A DNA stretch of 64,000 bases, from positions 242,343 to 306,342 of the forward strand of contig NZ_JADGIK010000004.1 of NCBI RefSeq assembly GCF_015234135.1, given 5' to 3'. Each line of letters begins with the position of its first letter. The stretch's first letter is position 1. A model generated the notes under the pieces. The model worked only from the letters and a program-made list of their open reading frames with translations, had not been told where the DNA came from and did not search any database. This document shows positions 51,137-62,060 of the stretch, piece after piece. This DNA comes from Faecalibacter rhinopitheci (GTDB lineage Bacteria; Bacteroidota; Bacteroidia; Flavobacteriales; Weeksellaceae). The position numbers were made by a program, and so were the translations under genes.

Positions 51137-53281
51137 TTATTTTACAATTGTCATTTCGTCAATTAGACGTTGAGCTCCTGCATATTTATCCACCACCCAT
51201 AAAATGTAACGAGCGTCTACCATAATATTTCGGCAAATTTCAGGATCATAATTTAAGTCAGACATTGTACCTTCCCACACACGGTCAAAGTTTAATCCGA
51301 TTAATTCTCCTTTCGCATTTAAAGCTGGTGAACCAGAATTTCCTCCAGTTGTGTGATTAGTAGCTATAAAGTTGATTGGTAATTTACCTGTTGCATTTTT
51401 ATAGTTTCCGTAATCTTGAGACTCATATAAATGTAACATATGTTTTGGTAAATCAAATTCATAATCTCCAGGAACATATTTCTCAATTACTCCATCTAAG
51501 TAAGTAATTGGCTCATATTTTACAGCATCGCGTGGTTGGTAACCGTCAACTTTACCATAAGTTACGCGTAATGTTGAATTTGCATCTGGAAATATTTTCT
51601 TATCCTTGAAAACTTCCATCTGACCTTTCATGTACGTACGCATTAACTTGTTGATTTGAGCGTTATTTGCTAAATATGAAGGTGTAATTTTTGCTTGTGT
51701 TCCTACAACTACTTTGTTAATCTCTTGGATTAATGCATCTTCTTTTAAAGCAGCAATAAAGGCTTTATCATCTTTCGCTAATTCTTGAATAGAACCTACA
51801 ATTGATTGACCATTTATCTTTTTAGTTCCGTTAACTACAGAATTATTTAAGGCTGTTTTTATATTATTAGCTGATGTTTCTGGTAATAAATTAGTTGGTA
51901 TTACTTTAAAATAATTATCTGCTAAATCAGAAGAAATTAATGCGTCTAATTGTGCATCATAATCTTTGTGCATTCCTGCTAACTGATTTACAATTCTATT
52001 TTTTACTTCTTCGTAATTTGGTTTACCAATTGCGTTTACAACATTATTTAAAGCCATTGCCATACGGAAAGTTTCAGAATTTGAACTGAAAGTTTCTGCA
52101 TATACATTGTAAGCTAAGTTGTAATCCTCATTAGATTTAATCACCTTATTTAAATCTGAGATAATAGTACCGTATTGAGATTTTAAATTTTTATTATTCT
52201 CAATTCGTTTTAAGAATTCAGTTTCATATTGCTGACGTTTTTCAACTGCTTTAGAGCGGTTTAAACCTAAGTTTTCACCAATCCACTTTTTGTGAGCATT
52301 AGATATACGTGCTTGCTTTGATGCATAAGCTATACGCGTTGCATTGTCTTCTCGCATTTTTTTATCGATATGAGATAATGCAATTGTACGAACGTTAATA
52401 CGTGCAGGATTTAATGATTCTTTGATTTGTTCCAATGATGCAGAAGGAAGATATTCATCTGTACTTCCTGGGAAACCATATACAAATGTGAAATCGTCTT
52501 GTGCAATCCCATTAATATTAATTGGTAAGTGGTGTTTTGGAGTATATGGAACGTTATCTACGGAATAATCTGCAGGTTTATTATTCTTATCAGCATAAAT
52601 TCTAAACATAGAGAAATCTCCTGTATGTCTTGGCCAAACCCAGTTATCCGTATCATTACCATATTTACCAATAGATGATGGTGGAGCACCAACTAAACGC
52701 ACATCATTAAACGTTTCTGTTTTAAATTGGTAATATTCATTTCCTTTATAAAATGGCTTAATGAAAGTTTCTTGAAACGACTCTTTTTTCGTTGCGGCAT
52801 TTAATTTTTCAATATTTGCTTTAACGATAGCTTCGCGCTGTTCCTCTGTCATTTCATTTTTAACTCCTTTTAAAATGTCTTTTGTAACATTTTTAATGTC
52901 AACAATAAAAGTAGCAGTTAAACCTTTGTTAGGTAATTCATCTTTTAATTCTTTAGCCCAAAATCCATCTGCTAAATAATCATTTTCTAATGACGAATGA
53001 GATTGGATTTGACCATATCCACAGTGGTGATTTGTAAGTAGTAAACCTTGTGGAGAAATTACCTCTGATGTACATCCACCACCAAAATGAGCCACAGCAT
53101 TATTTATACTTTTATCACCTGTACTAAAGATATCTTTCGAAGAGATTTTTAATCCCATCTCTTTCATCTCTTTCTCATTCAATTCTGTAGGAATCCACAT
53201 ACCACCACCTTGTTGTGCAAATCCCATATAACTTGCCAATAAAGTGAATAATAAAGATCCTCTAACCATCATTTTTTTCAT
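51137..53281 (-). CDS. S46-family dipeptidyl-peptidase (DPP11-like)
   Basis: 714 residues with a signal peptide (MKKMMVRGSLLFTLLASYMG, cleavage near FAQQ). The S46 triad is present: His in LLTNHHCGYGQIQ, Asp in NWVWPRHTGDFSMFR, Ser in TTGGNSGSPALN. After it comes LIGLNFDRVWEG, whose Arg corresponds to the S1 residue that gives DPP11 its Asp/Glu preference (Gly in DPP7), so cleavage after acidic P1 residues is expected. It works in the periplasm on oligopeptides used as carbon source. The promoter on the minus strand at 53322-53329 fixes the start at 53281. Confidence 0.9.
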   Translation of the reverse strand: MKKMMVRGSLLFTLLASYMGFAQQGGGMWIPTELNEKEMKEMGLKISSKDIFSTGDKSINNAVAHFGGGCTSEVISPQGLLLTNHHCGYGQIQSHSSLENDYLADGFWAKELKDELPNKGLTATFIVDIKNVTKDILKGVKNEMTEEQREAIVKANIEKLNAATKKESFQETFIKPFYKGNEYYQFKTETFNDVRLVGAPPSSIGKYGNDTDNWVWPRHTGDFSMFRIYADKNNKPADYSVDNVPYTPKHHLPININGIAQDDFTFVYGFPGSTDEYLPSASLEQIKESLNPARINVRTIALSHIDKKMREDNATRIAYASKQARISNAHKKWIGENLGLNRSKAVEKRQQYETEFLKRIENNKNLKSQYGTIISDLNKVIKSNEDYNLAYNVYAETFSSNSETFRMAMALNNVVNAIGKPNYEEVKNRIVNQLAGMHKDYDAQLDALISSDLADNYFKVIPTNLLPETSANNIKTALNNSVVNGTKKINGQSIVGSIQELAKDDKAFIAALKEDALIQEINKVVVGTQAKITPSYLANNAQINKLMRTYMKGQMEVFKDKKIFPDANSTLRVTYGKVDGYQPRDAVKYEPITYLDGVIEKYVPGDYEFDLPKHMLHLYESQDYGNYKNATGKLPINFIATNHTTGGNSGSPALNAKGELIGLNFDRVWEGTMSDLNYDPEICRNIMVDARYILWVVDKYAGAQRLIDEMTIVK

Positions 53282-53321
53282 GATTCTTATTTTTATAATA
53301 GATAAACTTTCCAAATATACA

Positions 53322-53329
53322 GATTAGAA
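53322..53329 (-). promoter_or_regulatory. Promoter of the S46 peptidase gene
   Basis: The complement reads TATATTTG, an exact consensus, 40 bases upstream of the ATG at 53281 and upstream of the alternative start at 53314. Confidence 0.6.
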
Positions 53330-53449
53330 GGATAAAGGCATAAATTATAATTTAAAATATTAGTAAAAGTGCGTTACTAAAGGAAAAACGATAATATAAT
53401 GCTATAATTTATAGGGAAAGAATAGGATAATTATTTCAATTATGATTTG

Positions 53450-53457
53450 TAGATTTG
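53450..53457 (+). promoter_or_regulatory. Promoter of lipB
   Basis: TAGATTTG lies 20 bases before the ATG at 53478. It rules out the upstream in-frame ATG at 53442. Confidence 0.55.
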
Positions 53458-53477
53458 TTTCACAAAAACTATTTAAA

Positions 53478-54191
53478 ATGAAGAATGATGTTTTCTTTCA
53501 AGATTTAGGTATGAGTCGCGATTACCAAGAAATTTGGGATTTGCAAGAAAGCTTATTAGCCGAAAATGTAGCCATCAAACAATATAATAGAGCACAAGAA
53601 AAAAGTGGATTAAATGATTTTAAATACACAAAGAATCATTTATTTTTTGTGGAACATCCGCACGTATACACTTTAGGGAAAAGCGGAGATGTAGAGAATA
53701 TGTTGGCAAATGAAGAAAAATTATATGAAATAGAGGCAACATTTGTTAAAACGAATCGTGGAGGAGATATTACCTATCATGGACCAGGTCAGTTGGTGGG
53801 ATATCCTATTTTAGATTTAGAAACTTTTAAGCCAGATATACATCTCTATATGCGTAATTTGGAAGAAGTAATTATTCGCACGATTGGTGAGTATGGTTTA
53901 AAAGGTGAACGATCGCCAGGAGAAACTGGTGTTTGGCTAGATGTAGGTAAGCCGTATGCGCGTAAGATTTGTGCAATGGGAGTTAAAGCTTCTCGTTGGG
54001 TAACGATGCATGGTTTTGCACTAAATGTAAATGCCGATTTGCGTTATTTTGAATATATTGTTCCATGTGGGATTAAAGATAAAGCGGTTGCTTCTTTAAA
54101 TCGTGAGTTAAATCGAGATCTTAATATGGAAGAAGTTAAAGCTTATGTAAAAAAACATTTTGAAGATGTTTTTGAAGTTAATATAGTTTAA
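53478..54191 (+). CDS. lipB: Octanoyl-[acyl-carrier-protein]:protein octanoyltransferase LipB
   Basis: 237 residues. The LipB signature TNRGGDITYHGPGQLVGYPI is complete. The catalytic pair Lys (RKICAMGVKASRWVTMHGFA) and Cys (YIVPCGIKDKAVASL) is present. It transfers octanoyl from ACP to lipoyl domains of 2-oxoacid dehydrogenases, the first step of lipoate formation. The start codon is chosen from promoter position and because LipB proteins begin with a short stretch before the DLGMSRDYQEIWDLQ motif. No lipA gene is adjacent. Confidence 0.95.
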   Translation: MKNDVFFQDLGMSRDYQEIWDLQESLLAENVAIKQYNRAQEKSGLNDFKYTKNHLFFVEHPHVYTLGKSGDVENMLANEEKLYEIEATFVKTNRGGDITYHGPGQLVGYPILDLETFKPDIHLYMRNLEEVIIRTIGEYGLKGERSPGETGVWLDVGKPYARKICAMGVKASRWVTMHGFALNVNADLRYFEYIVPCGIKDKAVASLNRELNRDLNMEEVKAYVKKHFEDVFEVNIV

Positions 54192-54396
54192 TTTATTTCT
54201 AAAATATTTCTTAATATAATCTACTTAAGTTATTTATAGCAACTAAAACGCAAAATATTATTTTATATAAATTAAAGATAAAAAAATGTTAATAAAACCT
54301 TAAGCATATTCTTGGATTTTTATATTTAAATCACATATATTTATAAACTACTTGTCAGAGCAAGTAGTTTTTTTAAATATACTATTATACAAAGAT

Positions 54397-55803
54397 ATGA
54401 GTACAACACAAAAAACAAATTGGGGGCAATTTATACCTCTAGTTACGGTTTTTTTCTTCTGGGGATTTGTTGCTGCAAGTAATGATATTTTAATTCCGGT
54501 TTTTAAGAAATCCTTCGACTTAACACAAGCTCAAAGTCAATTGGTATCCTTCGCGTATTATATAGCTTATACGGTAGGCTCTGTAATTTATATGTTAATC
54601 TCTTTATTAGTTAAACAAGATTTAATTAATAAATATGGTTATAAAAATTCATTGGCATTCGGATTAATATTATCTGCTATTGGTACTTTATTCTTTATAC
54701 CAGCTGCTAATACTGGGTCTTATTATTTGATGTTAGCAGGTTTATTTACAGTAGGTTTAGGCTTTTCTGTACAACAAACAGTGGCCAATCCACTTGCTAT
54801 TGCTTTAGGAGGTAAAAGTACAGGTTCTCAGAGGCTTACGCTTGCTGGTGGAATTAATAATCTTGGTACTACGATAGGTCCATTAATTGTTGCATTCGCA
54901 ATATTTGGAAAAGCGAGTGATGGCGATACAAACCTAAGTATTGAGTCTATAAAAATTCCGTATATGGTTTTAGGAGTTGCTTTTCTGTTAGTGGCTATAT
55001 TTTTAAAATTTTCAAATTTACCTAATCATTTAGAGGAAGAAACTGAAGAAAATAATACATTATTAAAGGACAGGTCCTCAGCACTAAAGTATCCACAGCT
55101 TGTATTAGGAATGGTTGCAATTTTCTTATACGTAGGGGTGGAAGTTTCTACAGTAAGTAATTTACCAGACTATATGCAGAAAGAACTAGGATTTTCTATT
55201 ACTGGAGTAGCTCCTTTCGTATCACTATATTGGGCAAGTATGATGATTGGTCGTTGGGGTGGAGCAGCGGAAGCGTTTGGATTAGATAAATCAAAAACTC
55301 TTGCGCTTAAATTTATTGCTCCATATTTAGCTTTTAGTGTGTTTTTATTCGTTAACTATTTAGCTGGACACGATTTACAACCTTTCTATTTATACGCTTT
55401 TATTATTTTTATAATGATTATAGCATCTATTTGGACAGAAGGTAATCCTTCAAAAATGCTTTTAACTTTTTCTTTAATTGGAATTATTTCTTTATTAATT
55501 GGAATGAATACAAAAGGATTAGTTAGTATCTATGCCTTAACTAGTGTGGGACTTTTCTGTAGTACATTATGGCCTTGTATTTTTGCATTAGCAATTAGCG
55601 GTCTAGGAAAAAATACTTCTCAAGGAAGTTCATTTTTAATCATGATGATTATGGGAGGTGGACTTGTGAGTATATTCCAAGGTTATATAGCAGATTTAAC
55701 ATCTATACATTTCAGTTATATTGTGTGTGTAATATGTTTTATCTATTTAGGGTTTTATGCCGTTATTTCAAAAAGAATATTAAAGAATCAAGCTATAGCT
55801 TAA
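54397..55803 (+). CDS. FucP/GluP-type sugar:proton symporter (MFS)
   Basis: 468 residues with twelve membrane segments. The N-terminal motif FFFWGFVAASNDILIPVFKK is the fingerprint of the FucP/glucose-galactose transporter group, with Asn-Asp at the proton/sugar site. Later segments include GLGFSVQQTVANPLAIALGG and GKNTSQGSSFLIMMIMGGGL. The start at 54397 (MSTTQKTNWGQF) is preferred over 54352, whose extra residues belong to a hydrophobic leader-like stretch next to a T-run. It probably imports glucose, galactose, fucose or a related sugar. Confidence 0.9.
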   Translation: MSTTQKTNWGQFIPLVTVFFFWGFVAASNDILIPVFKKSFDLTQAQSQLVSFAYYIAYTVGSVIYMLISLLVKQDLINKYGYKNSLAFGLILSAIGTLFFIPAANTGSYYLMLAGLFTVGLGFSVQQTVANPLAIALGGKSTGSQRLTLAGGINNLGTTIGPLIVAFAIFGKASDGDTNLSIESIKIPYMVLGVAFLLVAIFLKFSNLPNHLEEETEENNTLLKDRSSALKYPQLVLGMVAIFLYVGVEVSTVSNLPDYMQKELGFSITGVAPFVSLYWASMMIGRWGGAAEAFGLDKSKTLALKFIAPYLAFSVFLFVNYLAGHDLQPFYLYAFIIFIMIIASIWTEGNPSKMLLTFSLIGIISLLIGMNTKGLVSIYALTSVGLFCSTLWPCIFALAISGLGKNTSQGSSFLIMMIMGGGLVSIFQGYIADLTSIHFSYIVCVICFIYLGFYAVISKRILKNQAIA

Positions 55804-55828
55804 AATTAAATAGAACTTAAAATTTATA

Positions 55829-55858
55829 TAAGGGTTAGATATTTCTAACCCTTTTTTT
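55829..55858 (+). terminator. Terminator after the sugar transporter
   Basis: AAGGGTTAGA-TAT-TTCTAACCCTT hairpin with eight Ts. Confidence 0.85.
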
Positions 55859-56214
55859 TGTAACAAATAATTTAATATCTTAAAAATTGAGCTATTTCAG
55901 GATATTATTCAATTATAAATACTTATATAGATTTGTTTTTTACATTTCTAAACAATGTTAGTGTAATTTAATACTTGCTGTAAATCAAAGTGTTAAATTT
56001 TATTTTATTAACATTTATTGGTTATGCTTTATTATATATTTGCTTTCTAAACCAAATCTATTACCTATCTATGAAACTGCTTTTAAAATCTACCGTTCAA
56101 AAATTTAGATATTAACTTCTTTTTAAAGAATAAACAATATTACTCTTAACCAATCAATCAACTTTAATCTTGCTCTTATTTTAAGAGTTTAGAGGATAAA
56201 CTATTACCTAATTT
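55859..56214 (+). other. Intergenic region with long leader of the 56.2-kb secreted-protein gene
   Basis: About 355 bases. A promoter (-33 TTG at 56018-56020, -7 TATATTTG at 56035-56042) predicts an mRNA leader of about 165 nt, unusually long for this window. The leader holds a weak CTCTTA...TAAGAG pairing just before the gene. No known riboswitch motif was recognised. Confidence 0.5.
56018..56042 (+). promoter_or_regulatory. Promoter of the 56.2-kb secreted-protein gene
   Basis: TTG and TATATTTG have the usual flavobacterial separation of about 14-20 bases. Confidence 0.5.
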
Positions 56215-57285
56215 ATGAAAAAAACATTACTTTTATTAAGTATATGTGCTACGAGCATGTATAGTAATGCCCAAGTGGGTATTGCAACAAAATCTCCTCA
56301 AGCAACATTAGATGTACTTGGAGATAATAATTCTGTTACAACTGCAGATGGAGTTATTGCTCCACGGATATCAAAAACTGAACTAGCTAATAAACAGGCA
56401 AATGTATATGGTGTTAATCAAACCGGAGCTATAGTTTATGTAAACGACAGCGGAAATACCTCGACAGGTCCGAGTTTAGCGCAAGTTTTAAATATAACTT
56501 CAAAAGGATACTATTATTTTGATGGAACTAAATGGCAAGCTTTATCATATGATGTGAATAAGGAAATATGGATAAATAACCCAACTAATGATCGGGTTGA
56601 ATTAGCTAAAACTTCAAAAGGTGAACAACGTACAAATAATCAAAATATCTATGTAAAAGATAATGGAGATTTGGGTTTAGGAACTGTAACGCCTTCTGCA
56701 AAATTACATGTTAATGGTAACGTGAAAATTGAAACTATGGATACATATAATGCTGATGTTTCAAAACCAGTTTATTGGAATCCAGAAACTAAATCCCTTT
56801 CTACAACTCAAGTTCAAAGACCATTTTATAATTTTAAATACAAATTAAGAGCGAGTGTCAACGAAGATTGGATTAATGATTTTAATACTAAAATTGATGC
56901 TTCAAAATATACTCTTATTATCACGTCAGCAGTTTTAAAACAATCAAATTTAGCTGGAGAAACTTTTAGTAATTCGAATTCTAATGCTTATATCAATTTA
57001 TTTGATGTGGATAATACATCTGATAAAGCGTCAGATTTAAAACAAGTTTTGCCAAATATTGTCCCATTTAAATCAGGAAATACATGGAGAATACGTGTAG
57101 ATTTCGTGAATACAGCTCCATATAAAAAGAGTCCATTAGAAGATTCATATTTTTTATGGGATATAGATGTTTTAGTTATTAATAATAATTCAATCTATAC
57201 TATCGAAGATCAATTTTACAAATTAGAAACCAATACAGGAGTAGCAACTAAAGATCCAATTCCAACAGCGGTTACAACTCCATAA
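56215..57285 (+). CDS. Secreted VGINT-family protein, larger form
   Basis: 356 residues: signal peptide (MKKTLLLLSICATSMYSNAQ), VGIATKSPQATLDVLGDNNS, the GVIAPRISKTELANKQ block and YYYFDGTKWQALSYD. A second start-like repeat (GDLGLGTVTPSAKLHVNGNV) precedes a C-terminal beta domain (EDWINDFNTKIDASKYTLII, NTWRIRVDFVNTAP). The first half therefore resembles the 10.1-kb protein and the second half the 39.4-kb protein, which makes it a two-module member of the family. It ends at a terminator shared with metF. Confidence 0.65.
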   Translation: MKKTLLLLSICATSMYSNAQVGIATKSPQATLDVLGDNNSVTTADGVIAPRISKTELANKQANVYGVNQTGAIVYVNDSGNTSTGPSLAQVLNITSKGYYYFDGTKWQALSYDVNKEIWINNPTNDRVELAKTSKGEQRTNNQNIYVKDNGDLGLGTVTPSAKLHVNGNVKIETMDTYNADVSKPVYWNPETKSLSTTQVQRPFYNFKYKLRASVNEDWINDFNTKIDASKYTLIITSAVLKQSNLAGETFSNSNSNAYINLFDVDNTSDKASDLKQVLPNIVPFKSGNTWRIRVDFVNTAPYKKSPLEDSYFLWDIDVLVINNNSIYTIEDQFYKLETNTGVATKDPIPTAVTTP

Positions 57286-57289
57286 TTAT

Positions 57290-57318
57290 AAACCTCATCT
57301 TTAAAGATGAGGTTTTAT
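57290..57318. terminator. Bidirectional terminator between the secreted-protein gene and metF
   Basis: AAACCTCATCTTTAAAGATGAGGTTT forms a perfect 12-13-bp stem with flanking A and T runs. Confidence 0.85.
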
Positions 57319-57319
57319 T

Positions 57320-58276
57320 TTAAAATATCGCTTCGGCTACTTTTTTTGTATTAGCAGAATTACTCATAGTATAGAAATGTAATCCTGGTACGCCAAATTC
57401 AAGCAATTCTTTACATTGGTTAATACACCATTCAAGTCCAATTTCTTTAATCTGTTCCTTATCTTTTGCTTTTAATACTTCTATTGCTAAATCTTCGGGT
57501 AAATCAATATAGAAATTCTGAGGAATTTTAGTTAATTGATTAAAAGTAGTTAAAGGTTTAATTCCAGGAATAATCGGAATATTTATACCCATTTCACGGC
57601 ATTTATTGACAAAATCAAAGTATTTATGATTATCAAAAAACATTTGTGTAACAATATATTCAGCACCAAGGTCTACTTTTTTCTTTAGATAATACATGTC
57701 CATTGCTAAGTTGGGTGATTCAAAATGCTTTTCAGGATATCCTGAGATTCCGATACAAAAATCCATTGGATACGTTTCTTGTATGTCATCATCCAAATAT
57801 TTACCATGATTTAAATTCACAACTTGTTCTATTAAATCAGAGGCAAATGCATTACCACCTTTTTCAGGAATAAAATTTTTCTCAGTTTTAATAGGATCTC
57901 CTCTTAAAACTAATACATTATCAATGCCTAAGAAATTTAAATCGATTAGAGCATCTTCTGTATCTTCTTTCGTAAATCCTCCACATATTAAGTGTGGAAT
58001 TGCATCAATTTTATAATGATTCTGTATTGCTGCACAAATCGCAACGGTTCCTGGTCGCTTTCTTACTTGGTAACGCTTTAATAAACCATTGTCTTTCTGC
58101 TTATAAATGAACTCTTGGCGATGATATGTTACATCGATAAAAGCAGGATTTAATTCGGCTAAAGGATCTAAAGTTTTGAATGTGCAATTCACATCTTGCC
58201 CTTTTAATGGAGGCAATATTTCCACTGAAAACAACGGTTTTCCATTGGCACGTTCAATATGTTCAGTAACTTTCAT
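57320..58276 (-). CDS. metF: Methylenetetrahydrofolate reductase [NAD(P)H]
   Basis: 318 residues, (beta-alpha)8 barrel with SVEILPPLKGQ (F/VExxPP start with catalytic Glu), FIDVTYHRQ, HLICGGFTKEDTEDALIDL, NVLVLRGDPIK and GAEYIVTQMFFDN, all typical of MetF. It reduces 5,10-methylene-THF to 5-methyl-THF, the methyl donor for MetH encoded just upstream. It lies 92 bases after the second metH gene on the same strand and probably belongs to the SAM-riboswitch operon. Confidence 0.96.
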   Translation of the reverse strand: MKVTEHIERANGKPLFSVEILPPLKGQDVNCTFKTLDPLAELNPAFIDVTYHRQEFIYKQKDNGLLKRYQVRKRPGTVAICAAIQNHYKIDAIPHLICGGFTKEDTEDALIDLNFLGIDNVLVLRGDPIKTEKNFIPEKGGNAFASDLIEQVVNLNHGKYLDDDIQETYPMDFCIGISGYPEKHFESPNLAMDMYYLKKKVDLGAEYIVTQMFFDNHKYFDFVNKCREMGINIPIIPGIKPLTTFNQLTKIPQNFYIDLPEDLAIEVLKAKDKEQIKEIGLEWCINQCKELLEFGVPGLHFYTMSNSANTKKVAEAIF

Positions 58277-58368
58277 TCTATATCGTTTTTCGAAAATCGA
58301 TTCTTGTTTTGTGTATAATTTTTGTTACTTTTTACTTGTAACTCTAAACTTAAAAACTATCAACTCAA

Positions 58369-61023
58369 TTAAGCTAAATTTGGATTCAACCAACGTTTAG
58401 CTTCTTCAATAGAGATTTCTTTGCGTTGAGCGAAATCTTCTACTTGATCCATTTTTATTTTTCCAACTCCAAAATATTTTGCTTTTGGATTTCCAAAGAA
58501 ATATCCTGAAACTGATGAAACAGGATACATCGCTAGGGAGCTGGTTAAATTAATTCCTGCGTTATTCACTACATCTAAAATTCTGAAAATTGTTTCTTTT
58601 TCTAAATGATCTGGACAAGCTGGATAACCAGGAGCAGGACGAATTCCTTTGTATTTTTCCGCAATTAATTCTGAATTTTCTAAATCTTCGTCCGCTGCAT
58701 AACCCCAATATTTTGTTCTAACTTCTTTATGTAAGAATTCAGCATAAGCTTCTGCTAAACGATCTGATATCGCTTTTACCATAATGGAATTATAATCATC
58801 TAAATTGTCTTGATATGATTTCGCAAAGTCTTCAATTTCAGTTCCTGCAGTTACCGCAAATGCACCAATGTAATCTTCAATTCCAGTATCTTTTGGTGCT
58901 ATAAAATCAGCAATTGATAAATTTGGAGAGCCCTTAGATTTTTTTGATTGTTGACGTAAAGTATGGAACGCATCTATTTTGTTACCTTCCTCATCAAATA
59001 ATTCAATTGTATCATCATTGATTGTATTGGCTTTAAATAATCCAAAAACACCTTTTGGTTGGGCTATATTTTCTTTCTCAATTTTATTTAACATCTCTAA
59101 TGCATCGCTGTATAATTCTTTTGTATTTTGTCCTACAATATCATCTTCTAAAATGGCAGGAAATTTTCCATGTAAATCCCACGTTTGAAAGAAAGGTGTC
59201 CAATCAATGTAATCTTTTAGTTCTGTAACAGTAGCAGAATGTATAAAAACCCCTAGTTTATTCGGTTTAAATGGTTCAAATTCTAACTTTAATTTATTTG
59301 CTCTTGCTTCTGCAATTGTTAAATAATCTTTTGCAACAGCTCGATTTAAATATCCCTCTCGGATTTTTGTATAATCGATAGTTATATCTTCAAATAATTG
59401 CGCTTGTTGCTGACCAATTAATTTTTGGCAAATTGTGACAGAACGGGATGCATCCAAAACGTGAATTGCTTTCTCATATTCTGGAGCGACTTTTACAGCT
59501 GTATGTGCTTTAGATGTTGTAGCTCCACCAATCATTAGTGGAATATCTAATTTAAGACGCTTCATCTCTTTTGCAACATAAACCATTTCATCTAAAGATG
59601 GGGTTATCAATCCACTAAGGCCAATTACATCAACCTTTTGTTTAATAGCTTCATCAAGAATTTTATCCGCTGAAACCATTACTCCTAAATCAATAATTTC
59701 AAACCCATTACAGCTTAAAACTACAGAAACAATATTTTTCCCTATATCATGAACATCACCTTTTACAGTAGCTATTAAAATTTTGGTAGGTTCTTTTTCA
59801 CTTTTATTACGTAATTTTTCTTCTTCTAAGTATGGAGTAAGATATGCTACAGCTTTTTTCATTACACGAGCTGATTTTACAACTTGAGGTAAAAACATTT
59901 TTCCGCTACCGAATAAATCACCTACAACATTCATTCCGTCCATCAAAGGTCCTTCAATTACGCGTAATGGAGAACCGATTTGTGTCAATGCTTCGGCTGT
60001 ATCTTCATCAATAAATTCCGTTATACCTTTTACTAAAGCTATCTCAATACGCTTTTCTAAAGGTAATTCGCGCCAAGTTTCATCTTTTTTCTTTTCCTTC
60101 TTAAGCCCTTTTAACCCTTCAGCAAATTCAATTAAACGTTCTGTTGCATCATCGCGTCGATCCAATAATACATCTTCTACGAGTTCTAACAATTGAGGTT
60201 CGATATCATCATAAATTTCTATCATTTCAGGATTCACAATTCCCATATCCATACCGTGCTTTATTGCGTGATATAGGAAAGCTGAATGCATAGCCTCACG
60301 AACAGTATTATTCCCACGAAACGAAAATGAAACATTAGAAACTCCACCCGAAACTAAAGCATGCGGAAGATTTTCCTTGATCCATTTTGTGGCTTCAAAG
60401 AAATCAATTGCATTGCGACGATGTTCGTCCATTCCGGTTGCAACAGGAAAAATATTAACGTCAAAAATGATATCTTTTGGATTGAATTTGACTTTATTCA
60501 CCAAAATATCATAAGATCGTTTTACGATTTCGATGCGTCTATTAAAATTATCGGCTTGACCTTTTTCATCAAAAGCCATAATTACAGCAGCAGCACCGTA
60601 ACGTTTGATTTTCTTCGCATGTTCAATAAATAAATCTTCACCTTCTTTTAAAGAGATAGAATTTACAATTGCTTTTCCTTGCACATTTTTTAAACCAGCT
60701 TCTATAATTTCCCATTTCGAAGAATCAATCATAATAGGTACTTTAGAAATGTCAGGCTCTGAAGCGATTAATCGTAAAAATTTTGTCATAGCAGCTACAC
60801 CGTCAATCATCCCTTCATCCATATTAATATCAATGATTTGAGCGCCTCCATCAACTTGATCGCGTGCAACTTGTAATGCTTCTTCAAATTTTTCTTCTTT
60901 GATTAAGCGTAAGAATTTTTTAGAACCTGTTACATTGGTACGCTCACCGACATTTACAAAATTTGAATTGTCGCGAACAATTAATGGTTCTAATCCTGAA
61001 AGTTGAATTTTTATGCCTGACAT
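58369..61023 (-). CDS. metH: Methionine synthase, folate/cobalamin/reactivation part of split MetH
   Basis: 884 residues. The pterin-binding domain has [18 protein letters not shown] near residue 25. Then come the helical cap and the B12 domain with [10 protein letters not shown], whose His ligates cobalt. [13 protein letters not shown] and the C-terminal AdoMet-dependent reactivation domain follow ([33 protein letters not shown]). It lacks the homocysteine-binding module, encoded by the overlapping upstream gene. The 13-base overlap indicates coupled translation. Such splitting is common in Bacteroidota. Confidence 0.95.
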   Translation of the reverse strand: MSGIKIQLSGLEPLIVRDNSNFVNVGERTNVTGSKKFLRLIKEEKFEEALQVARDQVDGGAQIIDINMDEGMIDGVAAMTKFLRLIASEPDISKVPIMIDSSKWEIIEAGLKNVQGKAIVNSISLKEGEDLFIEHAKKIKRYGAAAVIMAFDEKGQADNFNRRIEIVKRSYDILVNKVKFNPKDIIFDVNIFPVATGMDEHRRNAIDFFEATKWIKENLPHALVSGGVSNVSFSFRGNNTVREAMHSAFLYHAIKHGMDMGIVNPEMIEIYDDIEPQLLELVEDVLLDRRDDATERLIEFAEGLKGLKKEKKKDETWRELPLEKRIEIALVKGITEFIDEDTAEALTQIGSPLRVIEGPLMDGMNVVGDLFGSGKMFLPQVVKSARVMKKAVAYLTPYLEEEKLRNKSEKEPTKILIATVKGDVHDIGKNIVSVVLSCNGFEIIDLGVMVSADKILDEAIKQKVDVIGLSGLITPSLDEMVYVAKEMKRLKLDIPLMIGGATTSKAHTAVKVAPEYEKAIHVLDASRSVTICQKLIGQQQAQLFEDITIDYTKIREGYLNRAVAKDYLTIAEARANKLKLEFEPFKPNKLGVFIHSATVTELKDYIDWTPFFQTWDLHGKFPAILEDDIVGQNTKELYSDALEMLNKIEKENIAQPKGVFGLFKANTINDDTIELFDEEGNKIDAFHTLRQQSKKSKGSPNLSIADFIAPKDTGIEDYIGAFAVTAGTEIEDFAKSYQDNLDDYNSIMVKAISDRLAEAYAEFLHKEVRTKYWGYAADEDLENSELIAEKYKGIRPAPGYPACPDHLEKETIFRILDVVNNAGINLTSSLAMYPVSSVSGYFFGNPKAKYFGVGKIKMDQVEDFAQRKEISIEEAKRWLNPNLA

Positions 61024-62009
61024 TGTTCTGCTATTTTTCTAGGTTCGTAATCTTTTGCTATTTCGGCCATCATTTGGATATGTTCTGGAGTTGTTCCGCA
61101 GCATCCGCCAATGATATTAACCAATTTTTTCTCTAAGAATGGACGAATATGTTCACGCATCATTTCAGCTGTTTCATCATATCCTCCAAAAGCATTTGGT
61201 AAACCAGCATTAGGATATGCACTGACATAGAATGGTGCTTTATCGGCTAAAACTTCTAAATAGGGAATTAAATCCGTTGCCCCTAAAGCACAATTTAAAC
61301 CAACAGAAAGTAAATCGATATGTTCTAAAGAAATTAAAAACGCTTCAGTGGTTTGACCTGATAAAGTACGTCCAGATTTGTCTGTAATTGTGCCCGAAGC
61401 CATTAATGGTATATTGATTCCGGTAGATTCTATTGCATCTTGAATGCCATAAAATGCTGCTTTTGCATTTAATGTATCAAAAATTGTTTCAACTAAAAGA
61501 GCATCTACACCAGCTTCTATCATTGTTTTAGCTTGTCGATAATAAACATTTGCTAAAGTATCAAAATCAATATCTCGATAACTAGGGTCATTAACTTGAG
61601 GAGAAATAGAGGCTGTTTTATTTGTAGGACCTAAAGATCCTAGAACAAAACGAGGTTTATTTGGTGTAGAATATTCAGTACAAGCTTCTTTTGCTAAACG
61701 AACCGCTTCACGATTTAATTCGTCGACCAAATCAACCATATCATAATCTTGCATCGATATGATGTTTGCATTAAACGTGTTGGTTTCAATTAAATCTGCT
61801 CCGGCAGCTAAATATTCTCGGTGAATATCTTTGATGATTTTGGGTTGAGTTAGTACTAATAAATCATTATTCCCTTTTAATGAAGTATGGAAATCTTTAA
61901 ATCGTTCACCTCTATAATCTTCTTCTTGTAAGTTGTGCTTTTGGATCATCGTTCCCATTGCACCGTCTAAAATAGCTATTCGCTCTTTTAATATATCTTT
62001 TAATGTCAT
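61011..62009 (-). CDS. metH: Methionine synthase, homocysteine-binding part of split MetH
   Basis: 332 residues corresponding to MetH module 1: [28 protein letters not shown], the zinc ligand GLNCALGA and the paired cysteines in [17 protein letters not shown]. This module binds and activates homocysteine through zinc. It is transcribed first, directly downstream of the SAM riboswitch, and overlaps the gene for the rest of MetH. Homology to stand-alone MmuM-type methyltransferases is possible, but the adjacent partner gene makes the split-MetH reading much better. Confidence 0.95.
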   Translation of the reverse strand: MTLKDILKERIAILDGAMGTMIQKHNLQEEDYRGERFKDFHTSLKGNNDLLVLTQPKIIKDIHREYLAAGADLIETNTFNANIISMQDYDMVDLVDELNREAVRLAKEACTEYSTPNKPRFVLGSLGPTNKTASISPQVNDPSYRDIDFDTLANVYYRQAKTMIEAGVDALLVETIFDTLNAKAAFYGIQDAIESTGINIPLMASGTITDKSGRTLSGQTTEAFLISLEHIDLLSVGLNCALGATDLIPYLEVLADKAPFYVSAYPNAGLPNAFGGYDETAEMMREHIRPFLEKKLVNIIGGCCGTTPEHIQMMAEIAKDYEPRKIAEQCQA

Positions 62010-62060
62010 TGTATAATTTGATTATACTTATGAGCGAAAGTAGAAGTGGTTTCCAGTTTC

